Source of the DNA: Pseudomonadota bacterium
Lineage (GTDB): Bacteria > Myxococcota_A > Polyangia > Haliangiales > Haliangiaceae
Direction of reading: 5' to 3'
Assembly (NCBI GenBank): GCA_022360315.1
Contig: JAKSDA010000122.1
Location: 1 to 64,000, forward strand
Length of the DNA stretch: 64,000 nt
Part shown: in pieces, positions 39,545 through 49,147 of the stretch
Numbering within the stretch: the stretch's first letter is position 1
How the letters are laid out: every line of letters begins with the position of its first letter
The notes under the pieces: generated by a model
The model's input: the letters and a program-made list of their open reading frames with translations, nothing else
The model's database searches: none
What the model was told of the DNA's origin: nothing
Position numbers and translations under genes: made by a program

Positions 39545-40968
39545 GCCTGGCTCGGGCAGCACTCGACGCAGTCGACGCGATCGGCGAGCACCCGGCCGTG
39601 GTCGAGCTGGCAAAACACGCCCCGGCCGGAATCGATGTCCCGGCAGTGGCACGCTCGGTAGCCCGCCGCCTGGTCGGCGCCCCCCGTGACGGCGAAGACC
39701 CCCTGGCCGGGCTGCTCTTCGCCATCGCCGGCGCCGAGCTCTCGCTCTTGTGCGACGCGTGCCGCGACGATCCCCTCAAGGCCGCGCTCGCCACAGTCGC
39801 TCTCTTGAATGCACTCATCCCGCGCTATTCCATCGATCCGCCGCCCAAACCTCGCCCAGGTCGCGGCACCGATAGTCACAGCCGCCGCCACAACTCGCTC
39901 CGACAGAAACTCGAGTCATTGAACCATCGGTCCTTGCCCCCGGACTTTCCCCTGCCCCAGATCGATGACTCCGCGGCGCGCGATCCGGTCCGCCTGGCCG
40001 CTTCCCTGGCCGATGCCCTGGACGTGGACGGCGCCGCCCACGCCGCCTGGACCGAACTCGCCGAGAACCGTGACCTGCTCGATACTCTGGCCCGTCTAAT
40101 CCCTGGATTTGGCTGGGATTTCAGTCCCGGAGATCTCGGCCAATCCCTGCTCGAACAGCTGCCGTTACTCTCTGCCCTGCTCGACAAACTGCCGTCGCTG
40201 CAGCGCATTTGTGACGAGCTCGGCCGGCTCGAGGGACGGGCACGCCGGCAATCGTCAGCCCAGCGCGGCGGCCGCGAAGAAGTCGTCGGCGTACGCGTGG
40301 GCGGCGAACTGGCCGACGTACTGCCCGTCGAACTCGCCCTGCTCGGCGAGACCACCACCGAAGATCTGTTTTATCAACGCCTGATCGAGCACCGCCTGAT
40401 GTGTCTCGAACTTCAGGGCACCGTCCTTGCCCCGCATGACGAGGGCGAAAAACGCGGACCCATCATCGCATGTATCGATACCAGCGGATCAATGGCCGGG
40501 GCTGCCGAGGAAGTGGCCAAGGCACTGGTGTTGGCGGTGGCCCGGCAAGCCCGCCGACAACGCCGCCCGGTCCGCCTCTTGCTTTTCGGTGGCCCGGGCG
40601 AGATCACCGAAAAAGAGCTGCGCGAGGGCCGCGCCGGGCTCAACACACTTCTCGAGTTTCTCGCCATGGGCTTTCGCGCCGGCACCGATTTCGATAGCCC
40701 CCTGCGCCGCGCCGCACAACTCCTCGATCACGAGATATATGATAAAGCAGATATCCTGGTGGTTACCGATGGACTTGGGGCGACCAGTCGCGATACCCGC
40801 GACGAGTTGCGCGGCAGAAAACGCGAGCGAGGATTTCGCATACTGTCAGTCGTTGTGGGAGGCAATCCCCATGGAGTGCGGGATTTCAGTGACGATGTAT
40901 GGCTGGTGTCGCCCGGCGGTCCACTCCCGAGCGGGATCGATGTGCGCTTGTCGAAGCCCTTACCATAA
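39541..40968 (+). CDS. ViaA-type VWA-domain partner of RavA
   Basis: 475 residues. An N-terminal helical half (SLADALDVDGAAHAAWTELA) and a C-terminal von Willebrand A domain with intact MIDAS: CIDTSGSMAGAAEEVAKALV, FRAGTDFDSPLRRAAQLLD and ILVVTDGLGATSRDT. ViaA proteins use this fold to bind the RavA hexamer and present clients to it. Its ATG overlaps the ATPase stop (ATGA at 39541-39544), so the two are made together. The gene order is conserved with RavA/ViaA in other phyla. Confidence 0.85.
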   Translation: MSLARAALDAVDAIGEHPAVVELAKHAPAGIDVPAVARSVARRLVGAPRDGEDPLAGLLFAIAGAELSLLCDACRDDPLKAALATVALLNALIPRYSIDPPPKPRPGRGTDSHSRRHNSLRQKLESLNHRSLPPDFPLPQIDDSAARDPVRLAASLADALDVDGAAHAAWTELAENRDLLDTLARLIPGFGWDFSPGDLGQSLLEQLPLLSALLDKLPSLQRICDELGRLEGRARRQSSAQRGGREEVVGVRVGGELADVLPVELALLGETTTEDLFYQRLIEHRLMCLELQGTVLAPHDEGEKRGPIIACIDTSGSMAGAAEEVAKALVLAVARQARRQRRPVRLLLFGGPGEITEKELREGRAGLNTLLEFLAMGFRAGTDFDSPLRRAAQLLDHEIYDKADILVVTDGLGATSRDTRDELRGRKRERGFRILSVVVGGNPHGVRDFSDDVWLVSPGGPLPSGIDVRLSKPLP

Positions 40969-41134
40969 TACCGGCGGCGGGGCCACACTGCTGATGATAA
41001 ACTTGTGAGCCCGCTGCGGGTTGCGCGGCGCCGCGTGGTGGAGTGCCGCCCGGGCGACCCGAAAAGCTGAGATCGGCCAAGCGCTGCTCCCGGTCGGGTC
41101 GCGCGCGGCGTGCTGTTGATGCGAAACTAGAGCG

Positions 41135-42232
41135 ATGCGCAACGGCATCTATTTCGCCCACAGGGACGACGAGCGCGAAGCAGTGTTCAACCAGCGCTAT
41201 CGCATCTACGTCGAGGACAAGAAGCGTTACGCCGACCGGGCCGACCACGATAACAAGCGGCTGGTCACGGCGGAGGACGCCAATGCCCGCCAGCTGATGG
41301 CGGTCGATGACGGCCAGCTAATCGCGACCATGCGGATCGTGTACGGTGCCGATGCACCGTTCTCCGATGCCCTGCAGGCCACCTACGAGATTGCTCGGTT
41401 TTCAGATCTGATCGCCGAGCGCGACATACTCGTCCTCGAGCACTTCCTCATCGATCCGGCCGCGCGCGGCGGCGGGGTCACCATGCAGCTGATGCTCGCC
41501 GCGGCCGGCTTTGCCGTCGAGAACGGGGTCGAGATGGCATTTTGCGCAACCGAGCCCGATCTGCTCAACCAGTATTTGCAGCTGGGATTTCGGCCCTACG
41601 CGGGCAGCCAGCGCGACCCCGATGGAGGGGTGCAGATTCCACTTTTATTTGCCGTGAAAGACCGCGAGTATCTGCAATCGGTCGGCTCTCCGATGGCCAG
41701 GATGGCCTGGGAGCGAGCCGCAGATGGTATCGATGATGGCTTGCGCCAGCGTCTCGACGAGGTTGCTCCCGTACCCGGTCAACCGGCAGAAGCGGCCGGC
41801 TACTGGCAAACTGTGCGCGGCGAGTTGCTGATGACAAAAAACCATGGGCCGCGTCTCTTCGACGACTTCGACCCCGACGAAATGACCCGGCTGCTCGAAC
41901 AGGGCAATGTTCTCGAGTGTGCAGACGGGGTGCGCGTCATCAAGGCGGGCGCTGCCACCCGGGCGATGTACATTCTGCTGTCGGGCCTGCTCGAAGTGCA
42001 CCGCTCTGGCCGCCTGGTGCGGGTCATCGTGCCTGGCAGTGTGTTCGGCGAGGTGGCATTTCTGCTCGGCACCAGCCGCTCTGCCGATGTCTACGCGGTC
42101 GCGCCCAAATCCCGCCTACTCGCTCTGAGCGACAGCACCGTGGCCGAGCTGATCGAGGCCGACTCGGTCCTCGCCGCCAAGTTGATGACCAATCTGGCTC
42201 GCTCTGTATGCGCCCGCTTTGCCGCTCAGTAA
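41135..42232 (+). CDS. LuxI/FeeM-like acyltransferase fused to a cyclic-nucleotide-binding domain
   Basis: 365 residues. N-terminal half (1-190) resembles autoinducer-synthase or N-acyl amino acid synthase (FeeM-like) GNAT folds: VFNQRYRIYVEDKKRYAD, ARQLMAVDDGQLIATMRIVY, EHFLIDPAARGGGVTMQLML and NQYLQLGFRPYAG. C-terminal 120 residues are a CNB domain with the phosphate-binding cassette GSVFGEVAFLLGTSRSADVY, where the Glu and the Arg that contact cAMP are present. The mycobacterial cAMP-gated acetyltransferases put CNB first; here it is last. Likely product: an acylated amino acid or other small molecule made in response to cAMP. Alternative: a protein acetyltransferase. Confidence 0.75.
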   Translation: MRNGIYFAHRDDEREAVFNQRYRIYVEDKKRYADRADHDNKRLVTAEDANARQLMAVDDGQLIATMRIVYGADAPFSDALQATYEIARFSDLIAERDILVLEHFLIDPAARGGGVTMQLMLAAAGFAVENGVEMAFCATEPDLLNQYLQLGFRPYAGSQRDPDGGVQIPLLFAVKDREYLQSVGSPMARMAWERAADGIDDGLRQRLDEVAPVPGQPAEAAGYWQTVRGELLMTKNHGPRLFDDFDPDEMTRLLEQGNVLECADGVRVIKAGAATRAMYILLSGLLEVHRSGRLVRVIVPGSVFGEVAFLLGTSRSADVYAVAPKSRLLALSDSTVAELIEADSVLAAKLMTNLARSVCARFAAQ

Positions 42233-42371
42233 CGTCTGAGGGCGATCGCTCTGTCGGCATCGGGTGGGTCGAGGGAGCCGCACGAGGAACGCGAGTCGAC
42301 ATGGCACGCGACCAGGCGGGCCGCACAACGACTCGAGCCAAAATCAGCAGACGAGATATCAAGTCCCTGCC

Positions 42372-43166
42372 ATGACCATTACGCTGAGCGAGCTCAACGT
42401 CTATCCACTCAAATCCACCCGGGGCCTGTCCGTCGAGGTGGGGTACATAGAACGGCGCGGCCTGCGCGATGACCGGCGCTGGATGCTGATCGATAGCGCC
42501 GATCGCTATTTGACGCAGCGCCAGCATCCCCGGCTCACCCTGGTCGATGTCACAGTCTCGGACTCGGGTCTCGTGGTTTCGAGTGGCGACCGACCCAACG
42601 TGTCAGTACCGCGCGGGGGGGGAGCCGCGATATGGGCCCAAATATGGCACGATCGCGTCGCCGTGGAGCATTGCGCAACCGGCTGCGATGAGTGGTTCAC
42701 CCGCTACCTCGGCATTGACTGCCGAGTGGTCTACATGCCCGAGGGGACCCGTCGTCCGGTCAATCCGACCTACGCGGCCAGCGATGACGACACGGTCAGC
42801 TTTGCCGACGGATTTCCCTTGCACCTGCTTTCACAGGAATCTCTCGATGAGCTGAACCGGCGACTCGAAAAGCCGGTCACGATGCGGCGTTTTCGTCCCA
42901 ATATCGTCGTGCGCGGCTGCGCTGCGCACGACGAAGATACCTGGAACGTCATTCGCATCGGCGACGTGGAGTTCGACGTAGTCAAGCCCTGCAAGCGCTG
43001 CACTATCCCCACAGTCGATCTGGCCACCGGAAAGCCCGGCAAGGAGCCGCTTCGCACTCTTGCCACCTATCGACGCCGTGACCGCCTGGTCCTCTTTGGC
43101 CAGAATCTGATCCCTCGAAAAGCCGGCACGGTGCGGCTGGGACAGGCTGTGGAGGTGCTGGTGTAG
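42372..43166 (+). CDS. MOSC-domain protein
   Basis: 264 residues with an N-terminal beta-barrel (TLSELNVYPLKSTRGLSVEV, RRWMLIDSADRYLTQRQHPR) and a C-terminal MOSC domain: RRFRPNIVVRGCAAHDEDTW and the conserved cysteine region DVVKPCKRCTIPTVDLATGK. MOSC proteins bind molybdenum cofactor and reduce N-hydroxylated or sulfur-bearing substrates. ATG at 42372. Same strand as the acyltransferase gene but 139 bases away, with no clear functional link. The partner reductase is not in view. Confidence 0.88.
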   Translation: MTITLSELNVYPLKSTRGLSVEVGYIERRGLRDDRRWMLIDSADRYLTQRQHPRLTLVDVTVSDSGLVVSSGDRPNVSVPRGGGAAIWAQIWHDRVAVEHCATGCDEWFTRYLGIDCRVVYMPEGTRRPVNPTYAASDDDTVSFADGFPLHLLSQESLDELNRRLEKPVTMRRFRPNIVVRGCAAHDEDTWNVIRIGDVEFDVVKPCKRCTIPTVDLATGKPGKEPLRTLATYRRRDRLVLFGQNLIPRKAGTVRLGQAVEVLV

Positions 43167-43216
43167 CACCGCGATCTCGCGTCCCGGCAGCTGATGAGCC
43201 GGTCAGCCGCATTTGC

Positions 43217-45208
43217 TCAGTTTTGCGACTTCTTGTTGTTCCTGCGCCTTTTTTTCGGCCGCTTTTTCTTCGACCGCTTCTTTTTTTTTCGCTTGGGCTT
43301 TGCCCTGGGCTTGGGCTCGATTTTGGGCTCGATCGCTGCGGGCTCGAGCCCGGCGTCTGGACTCATCACCACGGCGTCGATAGACCCGTCGGGTGGTGCA
43401 GCATCGACCGGCTGCTGATCGGATGCGTTGTCCTCGCCGAGCACAGCGCCGGCAATAAAAAACGACGCCACTCCGGCGGCGATCACACCGATGGCCACGG
43501 CCCACATCGAACGCCTGCTGGTTGAGCGCTGGGTACCCGAACCCTGCCGGATCGGTATCGGGCGGGCGTTCATGCTGCGCGCTGCACCGTGCGGGACCGG
43601 ACCGTTGTAATAGCCGGATCCGGCCGGTCGAGCCCCTGAACCCGAAGCCATTGCGCCCGGCGTCATGCCGCTGGCAGGTGGCCCGACTCCAAGCCCTGGC
43701 CCGCTGCCTTGCCCTCCGGCCGGTCTGTGGCGACCGCTGGTGTATCCGTCTGGACTTGCCGTTGCCCCGGCAGCCGGGCCAGATGGCGAACCGGGCCCGT
43801 AAGCGTGGTACGACGCATTGTGCGCAGCATGGCCCGATTGATTGCCCAGCTGGTCGTACGCGGACGGGTGGGCGCGCTTGGAGGCCACGTCGAACGTCGT
43901 CACGTCGTCATCGAGGTCATCGTCGAGATGGTCAGCCCCGCCCGGATCTGGCACCGACGCTGCCCTGAATGGTACAGTCGGGCGGAGTTCGGTCAGCTGG
44001 TGACTTCGATCCATGATTGTGGTCTTGGCGTCGTCGCTCTCATCGTCGTAGCTGGTCGGGTCCATGCCGGCCTCGACTGTGGCGTCGAGGCTGTCGTCAT
44101 CGGCCAGCGATGGAAGCGGAATGAGCGCCCGCGTGGCCTCTTCCTCGAACGCATCGACAAACTGGCGAGCGTCGACGTAGGATTTTTCCCGGTCGAAGTC
44201 CTCGGCCTGCGCGGTCAGGGTAAAGCCGGGGGCACTGTTGAGACGAACCACTGCAGAATCGTCGGTACGGTTATCCTCGCCTGCATGCTCGGCTGGAGCT
44301 ACATCGATCCCGTAACGCTGGACCATGGCCGCCAGTTCCTTGGCGGGATCGCCGCCCGTGCCCGGCATAGAGTACCGTATGTTGCGCAGATCCTTGCCCA
44401 GCTCGCCGGCGCTCGGGTAGCGCGTATTGGGGCTGTGGGCCAGAGCCTTGCGCAGAATGCGTTCCAGCTTGGGGTGGATGCTGGGATCGATCTCGTGTGG
44501 TTGGGGAATTTGACCCTCGCGCACCGCACGAAGAGCTTCGAAGTCGGATAACTTCGAGAACAACCGCTGGCCGAGCAATATCTCGAACAAGAGGATGCCG
44601 ACCGAAAACACATCACTGCGTGCATCAACCTGGCCGCCAGCGCCCTGTTCCGGTGAAATGTAGGCAAATTTGCCGCGGACCCCGCCGTCACGGGTGACGT
44701 CTCCAGCTCGTTTGGCAATGCCAAAATCGGTCAATTTGACCTCGCCGCTGCGCGACAAGAGCACATTGGACGGCGATACGTCGCGGTGGACCAGACGCAT
44801 GGGCTTTCCATCTGGCCCGTATACGCTGTGCGCATATTGCAGCGCTTCGCATATCTCCGAGCCGATATACAGCCCCAGCTCGATGGGCAAGCGGGTCTGG
44901 TGCTGTTCGAGGCCGTCCTGCAACGCTCCCATGTCGGCCCCATCCACGTATTCCATGACCAGGAAATACTGGCCGTCCGGTCCCAGGCCGACGTCGAAGA
45001 TGTGAACGATGTTGCGGTGGCGCAACAGCGAGTGGATCTTGGCCTCGTTGATGAGCAATTCGACGAAACGCTTGTCCTGGCTGAGATGAGGCAGGATTCG
45101 CTTGATCGCCACGGGCTTTTCGAATCCTCCAGCAGCAAGAGCTTTGCCCCGGAAGATTTCGGCCATGCCGCCGGTGCCGATGCGTTCGGCCAGCTCGTAC
45201 CGAGTCAT
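43217..45208 (-). CDS. Membrane Ser/Thr protein kinase with Lys-rich C-terminal tail
   Basis: 663 residues. Hanks kinase domain 1-270: AERIGTGGMAEIFRGKA, KPVAIKRIL, LVHRDVSPSNVLLSRSGEV (catalytic loop), LTDFGIAKRA and AYISPEQGAGG. A long Gly/Pro/Ser-rich linker with acidic patches follows, then one membrane segment (AVAIGVIAAGVASFFIAGAV, about 570-590) and an outer tail that ends in Lys/Arg blocks (KPKRKKKKRSKKKRPKKRRR). The activation segment has Thr in GDVTRDGGVRGK. A partner could be the FHA activator at 14.3 kb, since FHA reads phosphothreonine; this is inference. Start at ATG 45208. Confidence 0.9.
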   Translation of the reverse strand: MTRYELAERIGTGGMAEIFRGKALAAGGFEKPVAIKRILPHLSQDKRFVELLINEAKIHSLLRHRNIVHIFDVGLGPDGQYFLVMEYVDGADMGALQDGLEQHQTRLPIELGLYIGSEICEALQYAHSVYGPDGKPMRLVHRDVSPSNVLLSRSGEVKLTDFGIAKRAGDVTRDGGVRGKFAYISPEQGAGGQVDARSDVFSVGILLFEILLGQRLFSKLSDFEALRAVREGQIPQPHEIDPSIHPKLERILRKALAHSPNTRYPSAGELGKDLRNIRYSMPGTGGDPAKELAAMVQRYGIDVAPAEHAGEDNRTDDSAVVRLNSAPGFTLTAQAEDFDREKSYVDARQFVDAFEEEATRALIPLPSLADDDSLDATVEAGMDPTSYDDESDDAKTTIMDRSHQLTELRPTVPFRAASVPDPGGADHLDDDLDDDVTTFDVASKRAHPSAYDQLGNQSGHAAHNASYHAYGPGSPSGPAAGATASPDGYTSGRHRPAGGQGSGPGLGVGPPASGMTPGAMASGSGARPAGSGYYNGPVPHGAARSMNARPIPIRQGSGTQRSTSRRSMWAVAIGVIAAGVASFFIAGAVLGEDNASDQQPVDAAPPDGSIDAVVMSPDAGLEPAAIEPKIEPKPRAKPKRKKKKRSKKKRPKKRRRNNKKSQN

Positions 45209-45270
45209 TCGACATGCAGCGTAGCACACCCCGACCCGGCCATTGCGTCGCTCGCCACCAAGACGGTAGC

Positions 45271-46446
45271 GTGGACAGCGCCGTGTTGCGCGAAATTCTG
45301 CAGCGTAGTATCCGCACCTCCAGCCGCGATGGAATCACCCCGGGTGGTGTCCTCGCCTACGGCGACCAAAACCGCCACATCGAGACCATTGCGTTTGGTC
45401 GTTCTCACATTCACCCACCCCAAGGAGTATTCGATGTTACGCCTCATACGGTCTATGATGTTGCTTCGTTGACCAAGGCAGTGGCGACCACTGCGGTTTT
45501 GATGAAGCTCGATGTCGATCTCGATCGCGCCGTTGCTCCGCTCATTCCAGAGTTGCGCGTGCCGGGCAGCGAGCGGCTAACGTTTGCCCATTTGCTCGGG
45601 CACGCCAGTGGGTTTCCGGCTCACTTGCGATTTTACGAGCGCCTGCGCGCGGGCCAGCGACAGGGAGCGAAAAGCGCGCGCGACGCACTCTTGCGCATGG
45701 TATGCGCGACAGAGCTCGTCCGGCCACCGGGCGAACGAGCTCTGTACAGCGATCTGGGTTACATCGTGCTCGGTTTTGCCATCGAGCGGCTTACCGGCAA
45801 GCGCCTCGACGCGTGTGTTCGCGAGTGTGTCACCGTGCCGCTACAAATGGACAGCACCTGTTTTGTCGATCTCGAACCTGTCGAATCGGGCCGCGGATCG
45901 GCGATTCGATCGCGACCCGAGGGACCTGTTGCCCCGACCGGACCTGTTGCCCCGACCGAGGTCTGTCCGTACCGCGGTCTGGTCCACGGCCAGGTCCACG
46001 ACGACAATGCGCATGCCGGCGGTGGTATTCACGGCCATGCCGGGTTGTTTTCGACTGCCGGGGACCTGGCGCGCTTTGCCCGGGCCATGATCCGCGCCGC
46101 GGCGGGTCTCCCAAAATCCAGCCCGGGTGGGTTCGATCCCGATGTGGTCAGACGATTTCTCGGCCGGAGCAGCGCGCCCGACACCACCTGGCGGTTGGGT
46201 TGGGATCGACCGTCGCCGCCACCTGCGCTCAGTCATGCCGGCCAATCGTGGCCACGTGATGGTGTGGGGCACCTCGGTTTCACCGGCTGTTCCATGTGGC
46301 TCGATCCGCCCCGTGGGCGCTACGTCATCCTGTTGACCAATCGCGTCCATCCCGCTCGCGATCAGCCCGAAGGCCGGCCCGGCATCCGCGAGTTGCGCCG
46401 GGCCGTGATGGACGCTGTGGTGCAATCGCTGCGGGCCAGCTGCTAG
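45271..46446 (+). CDS. Serine hydrolase (beta-lactamase class C fold)
   Basis: About 391 residues from the GTG at 45271. SxxK motif in [17 protein letters not shown], the YSD triad in [18 protein letters not shown], and [13 protein letters not shown] near the end. This is the penicillin-binding-protein/esterase fold (D-Ala-D-Ala carboxypeptidase or EstB-like). No clear signal peptide, so a cytoplasmic esterase is possible. An ATG at 45214 would leave five bases before the divergent kinase start, so the GTG is preferred; the upstream residues also look unlike a signal sequence. A perfect 18-bp tandem repeat at 45922-45957 encodes GPVAPT twice. Its stop overlaps the convergent V4R gene stop. 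Confidence 0.85.
   Translation: MDSAVLREILQRSIRTSSRDGITPGGVLAYGDQNRHIETIAFGRSHIHPPQGVFDVTPHTVYDVASLTKAVATTAVLMKLDVDLDRAVAPLIPELRVPGSERLTFAHLLGHASGFPAHLRFYERLRAGQRQGAKSARDALLRMVCATELVRPPGERALYSDLGYIVLGFAIERLTGKRLDACVRECVTVPLQMDSTCFVDLEPVESGRGSAIRSRPEGPVAPTGPVAPTEVCPYRGLVHGQVHDDNAHAGGGIHGHAGLFSTAGDLARFARAMIRAAAGLPKSSPGGFDPDVVRRFLGRSSAPDTTWRLGWDRPSPPPALSHAGQSWPRDGVGHLGFTGCSMWLDPPRGRYVILLTNRVHPARDQPEGRPGIRELRRAVMDAVVQSLRASC
45922..45957 (+). repeat. Two exact 18-bp tandem copies within the hydrolase gene
   Basis: GGACCTGTTGCCCCGACC twice in register, encoding [13 protein letters not shown] copy-number-variable loop insertion that keeps the reading frame. Confidence 0.85.
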
Positions 46447-47027
46447 CGCCATCTGATCCGGAAGCGGCAGCGCTCGCCCCCTGCGTGTGCGCGACAATCG
46501 ACTTCGTCGAGTTTGATATCCCGGCCGCCGCTCAGCTCGGCGGCGCGTTCGGCCCAGCCCTGTACGGACAGACAGTGCACGCGGCTGGGGTGGAGAAAAT
46601 CGACGATTTCCAGTTCCACTTCCTCATCGGGGAATTCGCGGACCACGATATAGCCACTGTCGTAGTGCAATCCCCACAATCGACTGGCCCGGGCCAGGAT
46701 CCATTTGACTGTACCGACTTTCAGGAACAGGCGAAAAACCGTGGACAGATTGGCGTCGGCAGAGTGGCGACCGAGCTCTTTGATCAGGGCCAGGTCGCCG
46801 GTGCCAAATTGCTCGTCGATGGTGAGGTTGAGCTCGATGAACTGCTCCACCGGATACCATTTGGCCCGATCGATCCCGCCTTCGAGAATCGCGAGCAGTT
46901 CGCCGGACACACCTGTCTTGAGTGTTTCGAGCCCGGCCTCGCCGTGGTTCAACCGCACCCACAGCAGGCGCGATGCCATCGAACTGCCCTTGATATGGCA
47001 TTTGCGCGCAGAGAGAAAGCGATTCAC
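46443..47027 (-). CDS. V4R/heme-NO-binding-like small protein (myxobacterial family)
   Basis: About 194 residues. [39 protein letters not shown] and the closing [19 protein letters not shown] resemble the TIGR02265/V4R group, in which the final Cys-rich strand packs against a small ligand or heme-NO pocket. Myxobacteria carry many paralogues of this type, usually of unknown role. Start is uncertain (GTG 47027; the frame extends to 47069). Its stop overlaps that of the serine hydrolase in a shared CTAG. Divergent from the carboxylase gene, about 210 bases apart. Confidence 0.6.
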   Translation of the reverse strand: MNRFLSARKCHIKGSSMASRLLWVRLNHGEAGLETLKTGVSGELLAILEGGIDRAKWYPVEQFIELNLTIDEQFGTGDLALIKELGRHSADANLSTVFRLFLKVGTVKWILARASRLWGLHYDSGYIVVREFPDEEVELEIVDFLHPSRVHCLSVQGWAERAAELSGGRDIKLDEVDCRAHAGGERCRFRIRWR

Positions 47028-47237
47028 CAAGCTACCACTATGCCCAAAAACCTCGGCTGCGTCGCGCACTGCGGTCGCAGGTACGGCACTTTTGCAGCGT
47101 ATCTACTTCGATGCGTGTCGCCAAGACATTTGCCGCTCGGCCGTGTCCTGCCCGGGCGGCCGTTGACACTCGAGGGTGCCAGCGTCTACCGTGCGCCAGG
47201 CGTTGCCAATAGCATCCCACTGCGAGGTTTCACTGCC

Positions 47238-48800
47238 GTGAGCAACCCCACTGATCCGATCGAACGACTCGAAGCCATGGAGGCCGAAGCTGCCCTGGGG
47301 GGCGGCCGGTCGCGCATCGACAAACAGCACCAAGCCGGCAAGCTCACTGCGCGCGAGCGTATCGACGCTCTGCTCGACGATGGCAGCTTTGTCGAGATGG
47401 ACAGGTTCGTGACCCATCGCTGCGCCGACTTCGGCATGCAGGAGCAGAAGATCCTCGGCGACGGGGTGGTTACCGGGCACGGTACCATCGATGGCCGCAC
47501 GGTGTGCGTATTCGCCCAGGACTTCACTGTATTCGGTGGTTCGCTGTCCGGTGCGTACGCCGGAAAAATATGCAAAATCATGGATCTGGCCACCAAGATC
47601 GGAGCACCGGTGGTCGGGCTCAACGACTCGGGCGGGGCGCGCATTCAGGAGGGCGTCGAGTCGCTGGCCGGCTACGCCGATATCTTCATGCGCAATGTGC
47701 TGACCTCGGGCGTGGTGCCACAGATATCGGCAGTCCTGGGTCCCTGTGCGGGTGGCGCTGTGTACTCCCCGGCCATCACCGATTTTATCCTGATGGTCGA
47801 GGGCACTTCCTACATGTTCATCACCGGTCCCGATGTTATCAAGACCGTGACCCACGAAGAGGTGACCAAGGAGGCGCTGGGCGGAGCGCGCAGTCAGGCG
47901 ACGCGGTCCGGTGTCGCTCATTTCACCGAGCCGGACGAGCTGTCCTGTCTGGCTCGCATCCGCGAGCTGCTCTCGTTCATGCCGTCCAACAACGCGGAGG
48001 ACCCGCCGGTGGGCGACACCAGCGATCCTGCCGATCGCACCGATGCCGAACTCGACAGCCTGGTCCCGCTCGATCCGAGCAAGCCCTACGACATCGTGGA
48101 CATCATTGTCCGGGTGGTCGACAACCGCGATTTTGTCGAGGTCAATCGGGATTTTGCCCGCAACATCGTGGTCGGGTTTGCCCGCTTCAACGGCCGGCCG
48201 GTCGGCGTGGTGGCCAATCAGCCGGCTCATCTGGCCGGTTGTCTCGACATCGACGCATCGATCAAAGCGGCGCGGTTCGTGCGTTTTTGCGATTGCTTTA
48301 ACATACCTCTGGTCACGTTTGTCGACGTCCCCGGCTTCCTGCCCGGCACCAAGCAGGAATATGGCGGCATCATCAAGCACGGGGCCAAGCTGCTCTATGC
48401 CTTCACCGAGGCCACGGTACCCAAGATCACGATCATCACCCGCAAGGCGTACGGGGGTGCATACGACGTCATGGCGTCCAAGCATATTCGCGCCGATATG
48501 AATTTTGCCTATCCGGCGGCAGAGATCGCGGTCATGGGGCCGGAAGGAGCGGTCAATATCATATTTCGCCGCGACCTTGCCAAGATCGCCGACCCGGGCG
48601 AGCAGGCCGAGACCCGCGATCAGTTCACGCGAGACTATCGCGAGCGCTTCGCCAACCCGTACCGCGCCGCTTCTCTGGGCTACATCGACGAGGTGATCCG
48701 GCCGCGCGACACCCGGCCGGTGATCATTCGCGCGCTGCACACATTGCGCAACAAGCGGCAGGAAAACCCGCCCAAAAAGCACGGTAATATCCCTCTCTGA
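47238..48800 (+). CDS. Acyl-CoA carboxylase beta (carboxyltransferase) subunit
   Basis: About 520 residues of the propionyl/methylmalonyl-CoA carboxylase type: [77 protein letters not shown] (oxyanion region) and [20 protein letters not shown]. It moves carboxyl from biotin to acyl-CoA, giving malonyl- or methylmalonyl-CoA. GTG at 47238 is chosen, with GAGG about 11 bases before it; a much longer in-frame extension upstream antisense to the V4R gene is rejected. The biotin-carrying alpha chain is not in the window, so it must lie elsewhere. It could feed extender units to polyketide or branched-lipid synthesis. Confidence 0.9.
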   Translation: MSNPTDPIERLEAMEAEAALGGGRSRIDKQHQAGKLTARERIDALLDDGSFVEMDRFVTHRCADFGMQEQKILGDGVVTGHGTIDGRTVCVFAQDFTVFGGSLSGAYAGKICKIMDLATKIGAPVVGLNDSGGARIQEGVESLAGYADIFMRNVLTSGVVPQISAVLGPCAGGAVYSPAITDFILMVEGTSYMFITGPDVIKTVTHEEVTKEALGGARSQATRSGVAHFTEPDELSCLARIRELLSFMPSNNAEDPPVGDTSDPADRTDAELDSLVPLDPSKPYDIVDIIVRVVDNRDFVEVNRDFARNIVVGFARFNGRPVGVVANQPAHLAGCLDIDASIKAARFVRFCDCFNIPLVTFVDVPGFLPGTKQEYGGIIKHGAKLLYAFTEATVPKITIITRKAYGGAYDVMASKHIRADMNFAYPAAEIAVMGPEGAVNIIFRRDLAKIADPGEQAETRDQFTRDYRERFANPYRAASLGYIDEVIRPRDTRPVIIRALHTLRNKRQENPPKKHGNIPL

Positions 48801-48825
48801 CGCCACATATCCAGGCGCCGGGTGG

Positions 48826-49077
48826 TCACTTCTTGAACCGGTAGCCGCGGGTTTTCATGTGCCCGGTGACGGTCGTGAGCACGGCCTCATCGAGCGTGTT
48901 CTGACCGGATTTTTTGGCCCGCTTTTTGGCGATATAGGCGTGCCGCTTCTTGCTGAGCGAGGCGATCTTTCGCTTGATGCGGATGCGGTCCTCGGCCTTC
49001 TTGGCAACATAGGCTTTGCGCTGCTTCCTGTCCATCGTCTGCATTTCGGGTGGCAGTTCTTGCACGCATAGACCCAA
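48826..49077 (-). CDS. Small basic protein, probably the tail of a lost VWA protein
   Basis: 83 residues, very basic: LPPEMQTMDRKQRKAYVAKK, then KIASLSKKRHAYIAKKRAK and a close LDEAVLTTVTGHMKTRGYRF. This resembles the C-terminal tail of long VWA-domain proteins in myxobacteria and planctomycetes (ELPPEMQKM...KKREAY...LDDAM). It has an ATG (49077) and no VWA domain, so it may be a relic or a small protein in its own right. The CCTTT/AAAGG pair near 49092-49108 could be part of an old promoter or terminator. Function unknown. Confidence 0.5.
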   Translation of the reverse strand: MGLCVQELPPEMQTMDRKQRKAYVAKKAEDRIRIKRKIASLSKKRHAYIAKKRAKKSGQNTLDEAVLTTVTGHMKTRGYRFKK

Positions 49078-49147
49078 CCACGTTCAGCGCGTCCTTTCGG
49101 TCTAAAGGGATCAGCTCGGAGTGATACGTTGCCGAGATGTCGATGTC

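Noticed and set aside
46296..47237. An in-frame N-terminal extension of the carboxylase of about 310 codons
   Set aside because: It lies opposite the V4R-like gene, has no homology pattern and lengthens the protein far beyond its family; the GTG at 47238 fits the usual length.
49092..49108. A short hairpin in the region between the VWA tail and the transporter
   Set aside because: Only five base pairs and no T-run; too weak to call a terminator.
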